The notes under the pieces were generated by a model. The model was given only the letters and a program-made list of their open reading frames with translations. It searched no databases and was not told the DNA's origin. From Loripinus fragilis (taxonomy: Eukaryota; Mollusca; Bivalvia; Lucinida; Lucinidae): a DNA stretch of 64,000 nucleotides. The DNA is taken from NCBI GenBank assembly GCA_964019695.1, contig OZ026520.1:29918120-29982119 (forward strand), in the 5' to 3' direction. Positions 1 through 11,721 of the stretch are shown here, piece by piece. The translations under genes were made by a program, and so were the position numbers. Within the stretch, counting starts at the first letter, position 1. The number at the start of each line of letters is the position of its first letter.

Positions 1-108
1 TTTTAGCATGAAATTTTTTTATAACCTTGGGTCCAGGTGTAAATCCATGGATTAAATCAGTTTGCATGTTGGTGAAATTTGATTACATAGGTTACAATAT
101 TATTATGA

Positions 109-523
109 CAGGGTTCGCACAGGCTTGAAAAGTACTTGAATTTAGAGGGCTTTCTTGAAAATTCCTTGAAAATTAAATCTACCTTGAAAAGCACTGGAAA
201 ATTACTTAAATGCCTTGAAAAGTCCTTGAATTATACTATTTTCTGTAGGACTTAGCACTGTTGATAGAGACCTAAATCAGTATAAAAGTGTTGTGTCTAT
301 ATTTGGTGTAGCATATGCTGCACCAAATATAGGCACAACACTTTTATACTACATTTCTAATACTAATGTCTCCATTATCTCAGTCTAGCATTTCTGAAGT
401 AGAATATTAAAACTTAGATCAGTATTTTTCATTATCTTTTAGTCCTTGAAAATTGTAGGAGAGGCTTTTAGAAGTCCTTGAAAAGTCCTTGAATTTTATT
501 CAAGCTTGCCTGTATGAACCCTG
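109..523. mobile_element. Non-autonomous hAT-like element with perfect 5-bp TSD
   Basis: The ends are CAGGGTTCGCACAGG at 109 and the inverted TGTATGAACCCTG ending at 523. Both sides carry the direct repeat tatga (104-108, 524-528). The interior has multiple cttgaaaagtccttga motifs and no ORF. The right end lies 40 bp from the exon 1 acceptor. Superfamily is inferred from the CAGGG terminus. Confidence 0.75.
279..350. repeat. 72-bp near-perfect hairpin inside the hAT-like element
   Basis: Arms 279-314 and 315-350 are reverse complements with two mismatches, both of which would be G-U pairs in RNA. The loop is effectively zero (gcat/atgc centre). Confidence 0.85.
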
Positions 524-563
524 TATGAGTGTTCATGTAAGAATCTCTATTTGTATCTTCCAG

Positions 564-3500
564 GTCTTCCATATGGTTCATACATTGCGCCACAGCATAC
601 TGGTAGCCGTGGAGGTGGATCTCATGCAGGTAGTGCCGGTGGCATTATAACTCTTGACATTAACCGCTTCATTCACCTGGACGGTAAAATAGAGAGCAAT
701 GGAGGTGATGCATATGGTAACAACAGTGGTGGTGGATCTGCTGGAAGTCTGTATATATCTACTCAGAACTTCTCAGGTCATGGAGTTCTCAACGTCACAG
801 GGGGTAATGGTCATGGACTAGGCTTTGGTGGTGCTGGTGGTAGAGCAGCAGCTCATGTCAGGTGGTTGAGAGAATTTAGTGGGGATTACCAAGCGTTTGG
901 TGGACTTGCTGGTGAAGATCAACCAGAGAGTGAAGAAACACGTAATGGTGCAGCTGGAACTGTGTATACCACAGACTCTAACGAGTTAGGGCTAAATAAG
1001 AAGGAAACTGAAGAGGTTAATGGGAAGAAAGTAGTGAAGGATGGTTTTACTCGACTATTTCTTGATGGTGACAACAGAAATTATGTCCTTGGTTCTGTTG
1101 TCATGATAGGCATTGGTGCTTCTAAGCACTTTAAATTTGATGAAGTTAAAGCTATTAACCATGTAGTACTCTGGCTAGATGGTGATGAGTCAATACTTGA
1201 AGTAGCATTGTTCAATGGTGACAAAACTGGAAAAATGCACTTAAAGGGCTCTCAAAAGATGATTGCGGAGTACATTCCAGGAACAAAAGGATACAGTGTT
1301 GCACCTGTTAGTTATGAAATTGAATATGGGACGGAAATAATTCTCCCATCAACCACTCATATGCTTGGTACAAGGACTTCACTGTCAGGATTACTTACTA
1401 ATGTCCAGAACTTAACCATTGCTGAAGGATCCTCAACAGTGTTTACAGACACAGCTCAGACTTCTCTGATTGAAGATGAACAATATGTTCACACAACTAA
1501 ACCTGGAAACATTTCATTTACATGGCTTACAATACAAAGGGGTTCAGTAGCAACATTTACAGATGTGGTTGATGATCATAACACCTTAGTTCTTACACTA
1601 GCAAAATTGAGAATTATGTATCAAGGGTTAATGATGATGAATAAAGGATCTATCTTTTCTGATATTGGAGTGGTTCAAAGTGAGGGAATTCTTAATGCTG
1701 ACTTCATGGGACACGTAAATGAAGGAGGAGTAGGAAAAGGCAACAGTTCAGGAGATTTGGGGTATGGTGCAGCTCATGGAGGTCATGGTGGTGCAGATTA
1801 TCCTAATGTTGGAGGTACACCTTATGATTCAGTCTATGAACCATTAGAGAGGGGAAGTGGTGGTGGAAATGGTGATGGTCAAGGTGGCCGTGGAGGTGGA
1901 TATCTACTCTGGGTTGTTGGTGAGGTCTTATCTGTTGATGGAGAAATAACTGTGGAAGGAGAGGCTGGTAGAAGTGGGAATGCTGGAGGAGGAAGTGGAG
2001 GAGCCATTCTAATAAAAACATTGAATCTTACTGGATATGGACTTTTGGATGCTAAGGGTGGTGCTGGATCCGGTAATGGTGGTGGTGGTTCTGGCGGAAG
2101 GATTGGTATCCACATAAATTTTGCCAACAAATTTGGAGGGCGCTTGAATGTGGTTGGTGGCAAAGGACAGGGTTCTCTCCCTTCAGGCGCTGCTGGAACA
2201 GGTTACATCCAAGAAAATGGTAGAGGACCCCAATATGCTGACATAAAGTATAACCCTGATGGAACAAAAACAATAAAATCAGAAAATAGAAAATTAGAGA
2301 TCAACAATGAGGATATTGACAAACATCTATATGTCAACCACAATGAACCTTGGTTATATACTATGCTTGATGAAAATGCAGCACAATCATATGCTTTTGA
2401 TGAAGCTCATTTGAGTGGACATGCAAATTTAATGATCGCATATCCTGCAGGTTCTGATGGGTTAACTGTAGCTGTTTCAGTACATATTCATCTTTTCTTA
2501 GGTGATAGAACTGGTGTTGTCAGACTTCAGGCGCGGCAAAGACTGTATGTTGAAATTGTTGAATCAGTAACCAATGAAACTGCTCCACCATGTAGTTTCA
2601 GAATCGATAAAGGTAGTGAGGTATTTTTACCCTCCATTGTGAGTCTTTTTGGAACAAGAACTGTTCTTGCTGGTCAGATGACAGGCGCTAAAGTGGTGAT
2701 GGTAAGATGGGGGGCTGATGTTGTTTTTATGTCCTCGGCAACAACTGCTCTAATGGAAAATAGAGAGTATACTATGATTACAGAGCCAGGAAATTTTACA
2801 TTTAGTGTCCTAAAGATCATGGCATATTCTACAGCGGAATTCAGACAAATTAAAAACCCTCTTACTCTTAAACTTGCTGAATTTTATGTGAAGTTCAAAG
2901 GTTTACTACTTATGAACTTTGTATACATTGATTCTTCCTATTCTCATCTTGAAAGCAATGGTATATTAAATATGGATGGAATTGCTTACTCAGGAGAAAC
3001 TGGGCCGGGTAAAGGAACAACTCTTCCTGATGGTACAGGATTAGGTGCAGGACATGGTGGGTATGGTGGTGGCCCTGCTCCTACTGCTGGTGGCAAACCA
3101 TATAATTCTATATATGAACCAATTGAAGCTGGAAGTGGAGGAGGTAATGGTTCAGGAATAGGTGGTTCAGGTGGTGGATTCATTAATTGGACAGCTGCAG
3201 ATCTTATAGAGCTAAACGGTTTACTTAGTTTGAATGGAGCTGATGGTGTTGGGGATAATGCAGGAGGTGGAAGTGGAGGAAGTGTTCTGATAGGAGCAAC
3301 AAATATGACTGGACATGGCACAATATCTGTAAAGGGTGGAAATGGTGTTAATAAAGGTGGTGGAGGGTCTGGTGGAAGGATTTCAATCAAATGTAGATTC
3401 AGGTACCAGTATGGTGGTAAATTTGACAACTTTGGAGGAGATGGAGGTAGATCTCATAAAGTGTCACATGCTGGTGCCTCTGGAACAACATACAAAGAAG

Positions 3501-4842
3501 AAAATCTAAGAGAGATGCAATATCGACACAAGAAATATGATCCTGTTCACAATACTACATTTTTAGCTGTTGACCATACTTCATTTCACTCTGACAACTT
3601 GGGTAAATGCAGCCCCCAACCAACATTGTTACAAGATAAGTCAAGCGTGAGCTATACATTAGATGAAATGGAACTTACTGGGTGTGCATATTTATGGATT
3701 TATCATCCAGAAAATGCTCCTAGTGTCAATCTCACCGTGCATAAATTTATCGGGGATAAATCAGGTAAAGTACATCTTCATGCCAAACAGCAGCTTGATG
3801 TTGAATATGTGGAATCAGAAACAAACAAAACTGAAGCACCTTGTAGTTTTTTCATTGATGAAGGTGCTGAAATAGTTTTCCCAACTGAAGTCCACATTCA
3901 TGGAACAAATAGCACATTTGGAGGCATGCTAACAGGAGTGATTATACTACATATAGAAACTGGAGCATGGGTAGAGTTTTTATCCACAGGTAATACTGCC
4001 CTGCTTGAGAATGGTGAACATATAGATATAAAACCAAAAGGTAAATATGGATTTGGAAAAGTAGTAATAAAAAGAGGTGGAAAGGCAGGATGCATACAGG
4101 TTGAGAAACTATTCAGTCTAGAAACCAGTGAATTTTCTGTGAAATATGAGGGGAACCTATATATGAATTATGCTGAAATTATCTGCACATTTGCCTGGCT
4201 TGAAAGTGGTGGTATCTTTCATCTGAATGGTCAGGGACATGGTCCAGAGGAAGGAAAATCATCCGGACAAACTGTTGGACTTACAGGTTATGGTGCTGGT
4301 CATGGTGGTTATGGAGGTGGGCCTGATTTAACTAATGTGGCTGTACCATATGGCTCAGTGTTTACACCTATTGAAGCTGGTAGTGGCGGTGGTAGTGGTG
4401 ATGGTTTGGGTGGCTCTGGTGGGGGAGTTCTAAACTGGACAGTAAGTCACTACTTTGAGCTACATGGTTTACTAGCTCTACAAGGAACGAATGGAACTGC
4501 TGGTAATGCAGGTGGTGGAAGTGGAGGAAGTTTACTGGTCAAAACAATGAACTTTACCGGACATGGTGAAGTCAATGTGGAAGGTGGCTCTGGTGCTGGA
4601 CTTGGAGGAGGAGGAGCTGGGGGAAGAGTAGGTATTCATTGTGAATGGCGATACACTTTTGATGGGAGGTTTGTTAACAATGGAGGTACTGGTGGTTTAG
4701 AACATGAGCACAGCCACGGTGGAGCTGCTGGGACTAGCTATGTAAGTAACAACAAGAGACCACTAGAGTACCGGATTCTCAAATACAGAAAAGCAGCTGA
4801 AGATGAGGCAGAGGGGATAAAGTACTTTGAGGTTGATCATAG
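564..4842 (+). CDS. Exon 1 of window: Gly-rich repeat units 1-4 (internal exon)
   Basis: Acceptor tatcttccag ends at 563 and donor gtaagt starts at 4843; the exon enters in phase 1 and leaves in phase 2, so there is no start codon here. It encodes about 1,426 residues in one exon. Three full repeat steps can be aligned on the motif PYxSxxxP (codons at 569, 1820, 3098 and 4346), giving periods of 417, 426 and 416 residues. Each unit has a Gly-rich block (GHGGxGG, GSGGGxG, NAGGGSGGS, GGGGSGGRI, then GAAGTxY) followed by a segment with GDKTGKVHL-like, APCSF, GTxTxxGG and PGNF motifs. The glycine blocks resemble beta-helix repeats seen in large extracellular proteins. The function is unknown. Confidence 0.93.
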
Positions 4843-4856
4843 GTAAGTGTACCATA

Positions 4857-5042
4857 AAACCTGTCTTAAGCAGCCACTCAAAAGAAGACCAAAAATTAGT
4901 TTTCAAGAGTGATAATTGCTTAATGCAGGTCGAAAGTGTTGCAGAATGCTCCATGGGAGCATTTTACAATACTTTCCACCTGCATTAGGCCTTAAAGACC
5001 TTTGTTTTGTCTAATTGTGAGTTACCGCTTAAGACAGGTTTA
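4857..5042. mobile_element. Palindromic MITE in intron 1
   Basis: Outer arms aaacctgtcttaagc and gcttaagacaggttt match exactly. Inner arms (gcaggtcgaaagtg near 4925 and cactttccacctgc-like near 4970) also pair, with the centre at tgctccatgggagca. It begins 14 bp after the exon 1 donor. No ORF. Confidence 0.75.
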
Positions 5043-5092
5043 ACTATATGTGTTAAACTTGTCCTGCTGCACCCAGATTTATTCATTTTTGA

Positions 5093-5355
5093 AAAGTAAG
5101 TAAGGGTGCAAATATCAGGAGTCGATACAATCAAGTACCACACCTGACCCAGGATACCAATGGGAAAGTTACAAACTCACAGTTAGACACCACAAACGAG
5201 AGCCAAGAGGTCAGTCCTTTCCCAGCAGGTGACCACAAAGCACATATAAACAGAGGCACACAAAGACATAGCAAACATAACACAGAACAAAAACATAAAA
5301 GATCCACAAAAGAAGTACCGCCTTGGAACGGTCAGTAAAATATTTTACTGGAAGC
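5093..5355 (-). mobile_element. RT-element 3' tail fragment (copy 1)
   Basis: The sequence matches the non-coding tail of the RT elements at 18407 and 38062: gtaagtaagggtgcaaa, gagccaagaggtcag, ccgccttggaacggtcagt. Orientation follows the longer copies, whose RT reads on the minus strand. No coding part is present. Confidence 0.7.
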
Positions 5356-5526
5356 CACCTGATCAGGAACCACACTGTTTTTTGTTTCTGATTGAAAATA
5401 CAATGGAATGTTGTTCCTTAACAGGATCAATGCGATCAAAACTACGGAGGTTTGTTATATATAAAAAATAATACAGCATGACATGGTTTAATATGTATTT
5501 AACTACTGCAAGTTCATAATAAATCT

Positions 5527-5700
5527 AGGGAGTGCAATGGCTCAGTGGTAGAGTGCTTTACTTGAGACAGAGGGGTTGCGGGTTGGAGCCTCATCGGTGT
5601 CACTGTATTGTGTCCTTAATCCTTGCTTAGTACCCGTTCAACCCAGGAAGACCCGTCACAACATAGCTGAAAAATTGTTGACTAGGACTTAAAGTCAGCA
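5527..5700 (+). mobile_element. tRNA-derived SINE, family S1
   Basis: A tRNA-like head (ggctcagtggtagagtgc and gcgggttggagcctc, resembling A and B boxes) is followed by gtgtcctt, cttagtac, caacccaggaagacccgtc and a tail with ttgttgactaggac. This layout recurs elsewhere in the window. Confidence 0.8.
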
Positions 5701-6458
5701 CACATTATATAAATGTAGTAGAAACCAATGTTGTAGGTTGTAAGTGATATAATGGTCACCTTGGTCTGTCCGTCTGTCTATTGGTTATGCTATCTTCTAA
5801 ACATGCTTGACCAAATCCAACCAAATTTGTTAAGTTACTTGCTTACATCAGTGGAGCATGCAAGAGCACATTTTTTTTGGCCCTGTCCCAGAGTTTGTGG
5901 AGAGGGGTCAAAATCTATTGAAAGGGTAGGGACTTGTGATAGCATATCATGGAGTACCTGATTATAGTTTTTTTTGCAATGTTTCTTTATAGACCAAATC
6001 ATTTCAACTTACAGGAAAAGGAATTCTTTAGACAAATTAAAACCGGACTTCTGAATGGTGCCTTCGTGGCTGTGTAAAGGCATGAAAGGTGCATGAAAGG
6101 GGTAAGCTAGATAATACAATCAACCATGAAAATGCCTCACTGTAGTTTGTAAGGCATGCAGAGAGATGACCCTCCCCGACCCTCTGTATGTCAGATGACG
6201 GGTAGAATAAAATGTAAAAAAAAGAAAATAAACCCTAACAGTAAAAACATAATAAATTGGGTTTCCTGGTAGTTTGAAGTACTATCTCATTTGAATTAAA
6301 TTTGGGATACATTGGACTCCAAGAATTTTTTATAGAGTGCTTATACTTACTTTGATGAGCATTTTTTTTGCTTTTCACAATGAGTTTAGTAAATTCAATA
6401 ACAGTAGCATGAATGACAGATTCTGTTATCACATGACAATCATCTGCATGCTGTTTTA

Positions 6459-6692
6459 ATTTTTCATGATTTTTTGTTGTCTGATGATTTTTTTAAATTC
6501 TTTCAGGAATACCATCAGTGTTAACTAGTTTGAATTCAGATCAGGACCTACAGAATGTCTGTCCTGATCTGGATCTAAATGGTTTGACACCCTGATAGTG
6601 TTCCTGAATTTTTTTTTCGAAACAGTTAATTTTGAAAAAAGTCAGCAGACGACAACGAAAAGCATAAAAATTACCCAGCATGCAAAGAGCTA
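6459..6692. mobile_element. MITE family M1, full palindromic copy
   Basis: The left half (ttgttgtctgatgattt...) is the approximate reverse complement of the right half (aaaagtcagcagacgacaa...). The centre pairs gatcaggacc with gtcctgatc. The terminal motif ttacccagcatgcaaagag recurs in other M1 copies. It ends 23 bp before exon 2. Confidence 0.75.
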
Positions 6693-6715
6693 AATGCTAT
6701 CTCTTCTGCTTTTAG

Positions 6716-8691
6716 ATATCTGCATATAGACAATGCTGGTATTCAGGCACCAGTTGCCTCTATGATTATGGAGAATGAGACGACAGATTATGCATTCAAT
6801 GTCACAGAAATTGGTGGCTACTCCAGGATATTGATCTATCACCCTGAAAGTGCTGATACTGTCACTATTGTCATACATAAATTCTTAGGTGACCGAACAG
6901 GACAGTTTCACCTAAGAAGCAACCAGAAAGCCTGGATTGAGTATATAGAGTCTTTGAACAATGTAACACAAGCTCCTGTAAGTTACTTAATCGATGACGG
7001 GTCTGAGATTGTTTTCCCAACTGAAGTACACATGCAAGGAATTGGTACAACTATTGGTGGGAAAATCGTCAACGTCCATCATTTGTACATAGAAGATGGC
7101 TGTACGGTAACAGTGTCTAGCACAGCACAGACAGCTACAATGGAGAACATGCGGATCATAGAAGAAACCGATCCAGGGAACTTCTCTTTACCAACAATTA
7201 ACATCAAGATGGATGGAATACTTGAATTTAGAAAGATAGAAAATACGTATTTCACCATTACTGCTGCAGGCATCGAAATGAAGTTCAAAGGAAGGGTCAA
7301 CATGAATCATGGAACTGTGGTAGTTGGGGACCTAGATATGGAGCCAGAGAGTGTGTTTAGTATGGAAGCTAGAGGGCATAAGGCGGGGGAGGGTGAAGGA
7401 GCTGGTTCTGGTAATGTAGGTGGTAGTCATGGAGGTGTAGCTGGTGGCGCCACTGATGAACATGCTTATGGATCTGTATTTAGACCTCTACTACTTGGTA
7501 GCGGAGGTGGGGGCTCAGGAGGAGGTGCTGGAGGAGGATTTGCTCATTTTATCATAGGAAAGACCATGCATATTGATGGCCAAGTTGATACATACGGTGG
7601 AGATGCTACTGGAAATGGTGGTGGAGGCAGTGGTGGCTCAATCATGATAGAAGCTTACAATTTCTCAGGTCATGGAATTCTTGATGCTTCTGGAGGTGAT
7701 GGCAGTGGATCTGGTTATGGTGGCAGTGGTGGAAGAATAGCAGTTCTGATTGAGTTCCAGAATAATTATGGTGGTCAGTATCTTGCACACGGTGGACTAA
7801 GTGGAGATAGAAGCTCACAAAGTGCTGGAGGTCCAGGGACACTGTATAAATATGAGTCACGTAGAGGTCCAACCTACAGGGATCTTAAATACAATCCTAG
7901 ATTGAATGTTACGCATATTGAGCCAGAACACACCAAATTAATAGTGGAAAATGACAATCTTCAGACAAACAACCCAGCAATTGTAATGGAAAATGGCAGT
8001 ATATACTACGAGTTTGATGAACTTCAAGTTGAAGGCTATAGCTATGTTCATTTCTACCATCCTGAAAATGCTGAAATAGTCAAAGTACTGATTCATGAGT
8101 TAACTGGAAATAAGAAAGGCATGGTTAGAGTTCAGGCTCATCAACAGGTTATTGTACATTTTGTGCCATCTACACATACTTATTTGGATGCACCATGTGG
8201 TTTCCATGTTGATACAGATGCTGAACTAGTCTTACCTACAACAGTCATCATCCTGACAGAAAGAACAAACATTGGCGGCGGCTTGGTGGGAGTAGAAGAA
8301 TTGTTAATAGAGAGAAATGCAGAGTTTATTATCGACAATGAAGTTAAAACTGCTGTTGACTTTGACTTCCAAGCAGGAGTGATGCAAACTATTCAACGTG
8401 GGACAGACAGTGGATATTTTAATGTTCCAAAGCTATCAGTGAACAATCTTGGCATATTTAGATTAGATCTGAACCCTCTGAGTGCTCATATCATTGCACC
8501 TGACTTCATTATAAGGAAAGGTGGTCTAGTGGCAGCTGACACCAAGTATGTTTATTTGGAGGGCTCAGACTTGATCATAGAGCCAGGTGGATTGATAACA
8601 GGTGATGGACAAGGCAGCCAAGTGGGAGAAGGGGACGGTAAAGGAGGAACAGTGACCTATGATTCTGGTGGAGGAGCATTTGCAAGTTCTG
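6716..8691 (+). CDS. Exon 2: completes Gly-rich unit 4, carries unit 5
   Basis: Acceptor ctgcttttag ends at 6715 and donor gtaagt starts at 8692; phase 2 in, phase 1 out. The first base completes an AGA codon left by exon 1, and the protein continues ..VDHR-YLHIDNAG... The exon starts in the non-glycine half of unit 4 (GDRTGQFHL, APVSYLIDDGSEIVFPTEV), then gives the glycine block of unit 5 (AYGSVFRP, GSGGGGSGGG, GGGGSGGS, GYGGSGGRI) and its second half (HPENAE, APCGF), ending in GGGAFASSG. The spacing to the previous PYGS-type motif is 415 residues after splicing, which supports the join. Confidence 0.93.
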
Positions 8692-8877
8692 GTAAGTTAC
8701 AGGTGTGGACACTTACACTTTACCTGGCACCATTGTAGAGTCTGTTCACAAAACATACAGTAAAAGGGGCATGTGCCATCATACCCCCTCAAATTTGTTC
8801 AGGTTATAAATGTCCCACAATATCAAACTCTTCAAGTTTAAATTTAGAAAAAAAACCTAGGCAAAGGTGTAAAATTG

Positions 8878-9022
8878 TGAATATTTTCTTATCCATCAGT
8901 TGAGGGCTTAAATGAACCATATCTCAAGGAGACTATTCTTTTGAGTACCCAGAACACATGTTTAAGCTGACGGATAAGAAAATAACCACAGTCTTGTGCT
9001 AAACAAATTTCTTTGTAAGTCT
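8878..9022. mobile_element. MITE family M2 copy
   Basis: It contains ttcttatccatcagtt, the core ctcaaggagactattcttttgag and ggataagaaaataacc, all diagnostic of M2. The core is a diverged form of the perfect palindrome seen at 17550. Confidence 0.65.
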
Positions 9023-9100
9023 AAGCACACATTATTAACAATTTTAGTTAGTTATGTTAAATAAAACGTTATTCAAATATTTGAAATTGCTAGATCTAAA

Positions 9101-9236
9101 GTCACCACCAGAAGAGTCTCCGTATTGTGTCCTTGAGCAAGACATTTTATCCTCTGCTTAGTACTGGTTAAACCCAGGAAGACCCGTCTCAACATGAATG
9201 GTACGTAAAGAATCAAAGCAAACAAACAAACAAACA
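9101..9236 (+). mobile_element. SINE S1 tail fragment
   Basis: It has gtcaccaccag, gtgtccttgagcaagacat, cttagtactggttaaaccc, aggaagacccgtc and tacgtaaagaatcaaagc. The tRNA-like head is missing. It is followed by a (caaa)n run. Confidence 0.7.
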
Positions 9237-9377
9237 TCATTAGTGCATAGTTCAGGGTTTCATTAAAACACTTATAAATAAAGAAAATACAAACTTTTTA
9301 GCTAACATTTAGTGATTTTATGGTGGTTTTTTTTCTGTATTTCATTTTCATTTCTGTGGTTTGAAAATGATTTTCAG

Positions 9378-9514
9378 GTGGATCAAGTTACCATGGTGGT
9401 GTAGGTGGCTCCCCCTATGGTAAAGTAGATGGTTCTGAGGTTAGCATTGGAAGTAGTGGTGGTGGTGCCAATGGTGGGGCTGGTGGTAACTTCATCGAGA
9501 TAATGGTCGGAAAT
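9378..9514 (+). CDS. Exon 3: start of Gly-rich unit 6
   Basis: Acceptor gattttcag ends at 9377 and donor gtatgt starts at 9515; phase 1 in, phase 0 out. The translation runs GGSSYHGGVGGSPYGK, then GSSGGGANGGAGGNFIEIMVGN. The PYG motif falls 421 residues after that of unit 5, so this is the sixth unit. The exon is only 137 nt, and the C-terminal units are split over several small exons unlike units 1-5. Confidence 0.88.
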
Positions 9515-9885
9515 GTATGTACTACACTCTATTTACCCAATTTAGTTTGGGTTTTTACCATGGAAGCCAACACTATGAACCCTGATCAGACTGCTCCTAG
9601 ATCAGGGTACATATTTTTTGCAATATAGGTTATCGAAGTGTATATTAAGCAGATGGGGGAATAGAAGACTTGTCAAAAATGGCGGGAAAATATTAAACTT
9701 GGCACACTGTAGGTCAATTAAAATTAGGGTTATTACTCGAGGATAATTAAAAAGAATTAAGGGATAACAGAATACAGTGCATTCACTTTATAACGCCATA
9801 GGAATCAACCATTTTATAAGTGAACTATGTTATAAAGGGCCAATTTTACAGAATTACCATGGCCATTTTCCTGTACTGTATATAC

Positions 9886-10291
9886 CAGGGTTCCCACAAG
9901 CTCTGGAAATCATGGAAAACCTGGAAAATTACAAAAAAAAGTTCCATGCATGGAAAAATCTTGGAATTTGAAAAAACCTGAATAATCATGGAAAAGTCAT
10001 GGAATTTTGTGAAGTGATATGACAAAACCACCAGTAGACAGAAAACTAGCTGTTGGACACTTGTGTTCCACAGCTAGTTTTCTGGCTACTGGTGGTTTCA
10101 AGCTTTAATTATTCCAAAATGCATGCTTGTTCTACAAGCATGCTGTTGTTGCTGCATTCCGCATTTATGATCAGTGTGGTGAAGATGCTGCTAAAAGGGG
10201 AGGTTGGAGTCTGCATTAAATAGTCATAGAAATTACATTTTTGATCATGGAAAATCATGGAATTGTGTTTTTGAATTTCTGTGGGAACCTT
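9886..10291. mobile_element. Non-autonomous hAT-like element next to exon 4
   Basis: The left end is cagggttcccacaagctc and the right end tgtgggaacctt. The repeat tatatac flanks both sides (9879-9885, 10292-10298). The interior repeats catggaaaa motifs and holds a 72-bp hairpin at 10026-10097 (accaccagtagacagaaaac and its inverse). It is related in layout to the element at 109-523. Its end lies 24 bp from exon 4. Confidence 0.72.
10026..10097. repeat. Hairpin inside the hAT-like element
   Basis: The arms start accaccagtag and end ctactggtggt, with a long match through agaaaactagctgt / acagctagttttct. Few mismatches. Confidence 0.8.
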
Positions 10292-10321
10292 TATATACAC
10301 AAGAATGTTGTATGATTGTAG

Positions 10322-10499
10322 AGGTTTACACTGGATGGTATTGTGTCTGTCAATGGAGAACCAGGAACCGGCTCAACCAACAGTGGAGGAGGCAGTGGAG
10401 GTATGCTACTGGTGAAAGCTGGTTCCCTGTTTGGAAGGGGAAGTCTGACAAGTCATGGTGGCAATGGGCTGTCTGGTTCAACAAATGGAGAAGCATATG
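10322..10499 (+). CDS. Exon 4: Gly-rich unit 6, continued
   Basis: Acceptor ttgtag ends at 10321 and donor gtaggt starts at 10500; phase 0 in, phase 1 out. It encodes RFTLDGIVSVNGEPGTG, then NSGGGSGGMLLVKAG and SHGGNG, the same order of motifs as the earlier units (xxLxGxLxxxG, GGGSGGS, GxGGxG). Phase rules out the alternative AG two bases downstream. The acceptor is pyrimidine-poor and lies only ~24 bp after the end of a hAT-like element. Confidence 0.86.
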
Positions 10500-10537
10500 G
10501 TAGGTTAATCCTTTATCTTTCTTTGCTAGTGGCGACT

Positions 10538-10712
10538 TTTGTCAACTGCTGATTATCTTTGCAAATGGTTTGGACCCAGATCAAGACTGACAGAACCTTG
10601 GTCCTGACCTGGATCCAGATAGGTTGACACTCTGATAGTGTTCCTGAAAGAAATTTTTGAGAAAGTTAGTTTTGATAAACATCAACAAATGACAATAGAA
10701 ATATAAAAAATA
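10538..10712 (+). mobile_element. MITE family M1 copy
   Basis: It shows gctgattatctttgcaaa, gacccagatcaagactg, gacactctgatagtgttcc and a degenerate cagacgacaa tail. No ORF. Confidence 0.65.
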
Positions 10713-10734
10713 ACCATTTATGATATGAACAGAA

Positions 10735-11102
10735 TCAAGGAGCACAGTGGCTCAGTGATAGAGTGCTTGACTAAAGATCGAGGGGTCGCGGGTTCGAGCC
10801 TCCCCAGCGTCACTGCGTTGTGTCCTTGAGCAAGACACATTGATCCACTGGCACCTGAGTCCCAAACCTCAATTTATATGATGACAGCACCAACGCAAAT
10901 CATCAAACCCCAAAATGCACGAAAACATTAAAAAAAAAACAATTTTATAAAATTGTGCTCTATTTATACTAAAAGTAACGAGCACAATTTTATAAAATGG
11001 TGTTTTTCGATGTTTTCATGCATTTTTAGCTTCGATGATTGGTGCTGTCATCATATAAATTGAGGTTTGGGACTCAGGTGCCAGTGCATTGATCCTAGAA
11101 AT
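10735..11102 (+). mobile_element. SINE S1 head, split by a MITE
   Basis: The tRNA-like head has ggctcagtgatagagtgc and gggtcgcgggttcgagcctc with gtgtccttgagcaagaca. It is interrupted at 10845 by the palindromic element 10846-11086 and resumes for a few bases (cattgatcctag). The rest of the tail is absent. Confidence 0.75.
10846..11086. mobile_element. Fully palindromic 241-bp hAT-type MITE with 8-bp TSD
   Basis: It starts CACTGGCACCTGAGTCCC and ends with the inverse GGGACTCAGGTGCCAGTG. The arms pair over most of the length around a short centre near 10971. The direct repeat cattgatc lies on both sides (10838-10845, 11087-11094). An 8-bp duplication and a CA..TG terminus fit hAT. It is inserted in a SINE. 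Confidence 0.82.
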
Positions 11103-11261
11103 GATTTACAAATATCCCAACCTAAACCCATATTGTGGATACTCAAAAGAACTCAATGCAATTTTTCTTTTGAGAATCAAATCCGGCTAAAATGACAAGA
11201 AGCCTGCTGATGTAGATCTACACCATTTTGAAAAAGGAAGTATCCTGCTTTAACATGCTTA

Positions 11262-11407
11262 AGATCAACCCTTTCCTCCATAATGACGCCTTTGGAAATA
11301 TCATGTATTGGAAAATATTATGGAAAATTTTCTTGAATTTTTTCAATGCTGTCTAAAAATAGAATATGATGTCATGATCTTAAAATAGCCTATGGAGTAA
11401 AGTGTTA
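11262..11407. repeat. Inverted-repeat element, also seen near 56440-56592
   Basis: It runs from aaccctttcctccataatgacgc to cctatggagtaaagtgttaa; the ends are roughly complementary. A related copy in the opposite sense is at 56440-56592 (tttactccataggctattt ... gcgttactatggggtaaag). Confidence 0.6.
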
Positions 11408-11519
11408 ATAAGCTATATCCTGGTGTAATAGGTAAGCCAAGCATTCCCTGGTCCCAATCTTTCCACAAAAAAAACAAACATGGAATATTAACCAAAATTC
11501 AAGGAATTCACTCCTTATC

Positions 11520-11707
11520 TCCTAGTGTCCTCTGCTGATAACTTTGGTAAACAGTTTGAGACCAGATCAGACGTGTCAAATGATCTGTATCAAAACTGTT
11601 TGTCATGCTTATGGAATTTCGGAAAGAATTTTTTGAAAAAATTGATTTTGAAAAAAATGAGCAGATGACACTAAAAAGCATGCAAAATGACCCAGTATTC
11701 AAAGAGT
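11520..11707 (+). mobile_element. MITE family M1 copy
   Basis: It shows ctgctgataactttgg, agaccagatcagac, ggaaagaattttttgaaa, gagcagatgaca and caaagagttgg at the end. An ORF across it on the minus strand is a shadow. Confidence 0.68.
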
Positions 11708-11721
11708 TGGCATCTTAATAT

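Noticed and set aside
551..563. Start of the protein at 551
   Set aside because: The codon there is TTG within a splice-acceptor tract (tatcttccag). The coding part begins at 564 in phase 1, so the real start is upstream of the window.
2986..3429. Proline-rich minus-strand ORF of 147 residues
   Set aside because: It is the antisense of Gly-rich coding sequence (GGT/GGA read backwards gives ACC/TCC, i.e. Thr/Ser/Pro). The + strand frame is continuous and repeat-supported.
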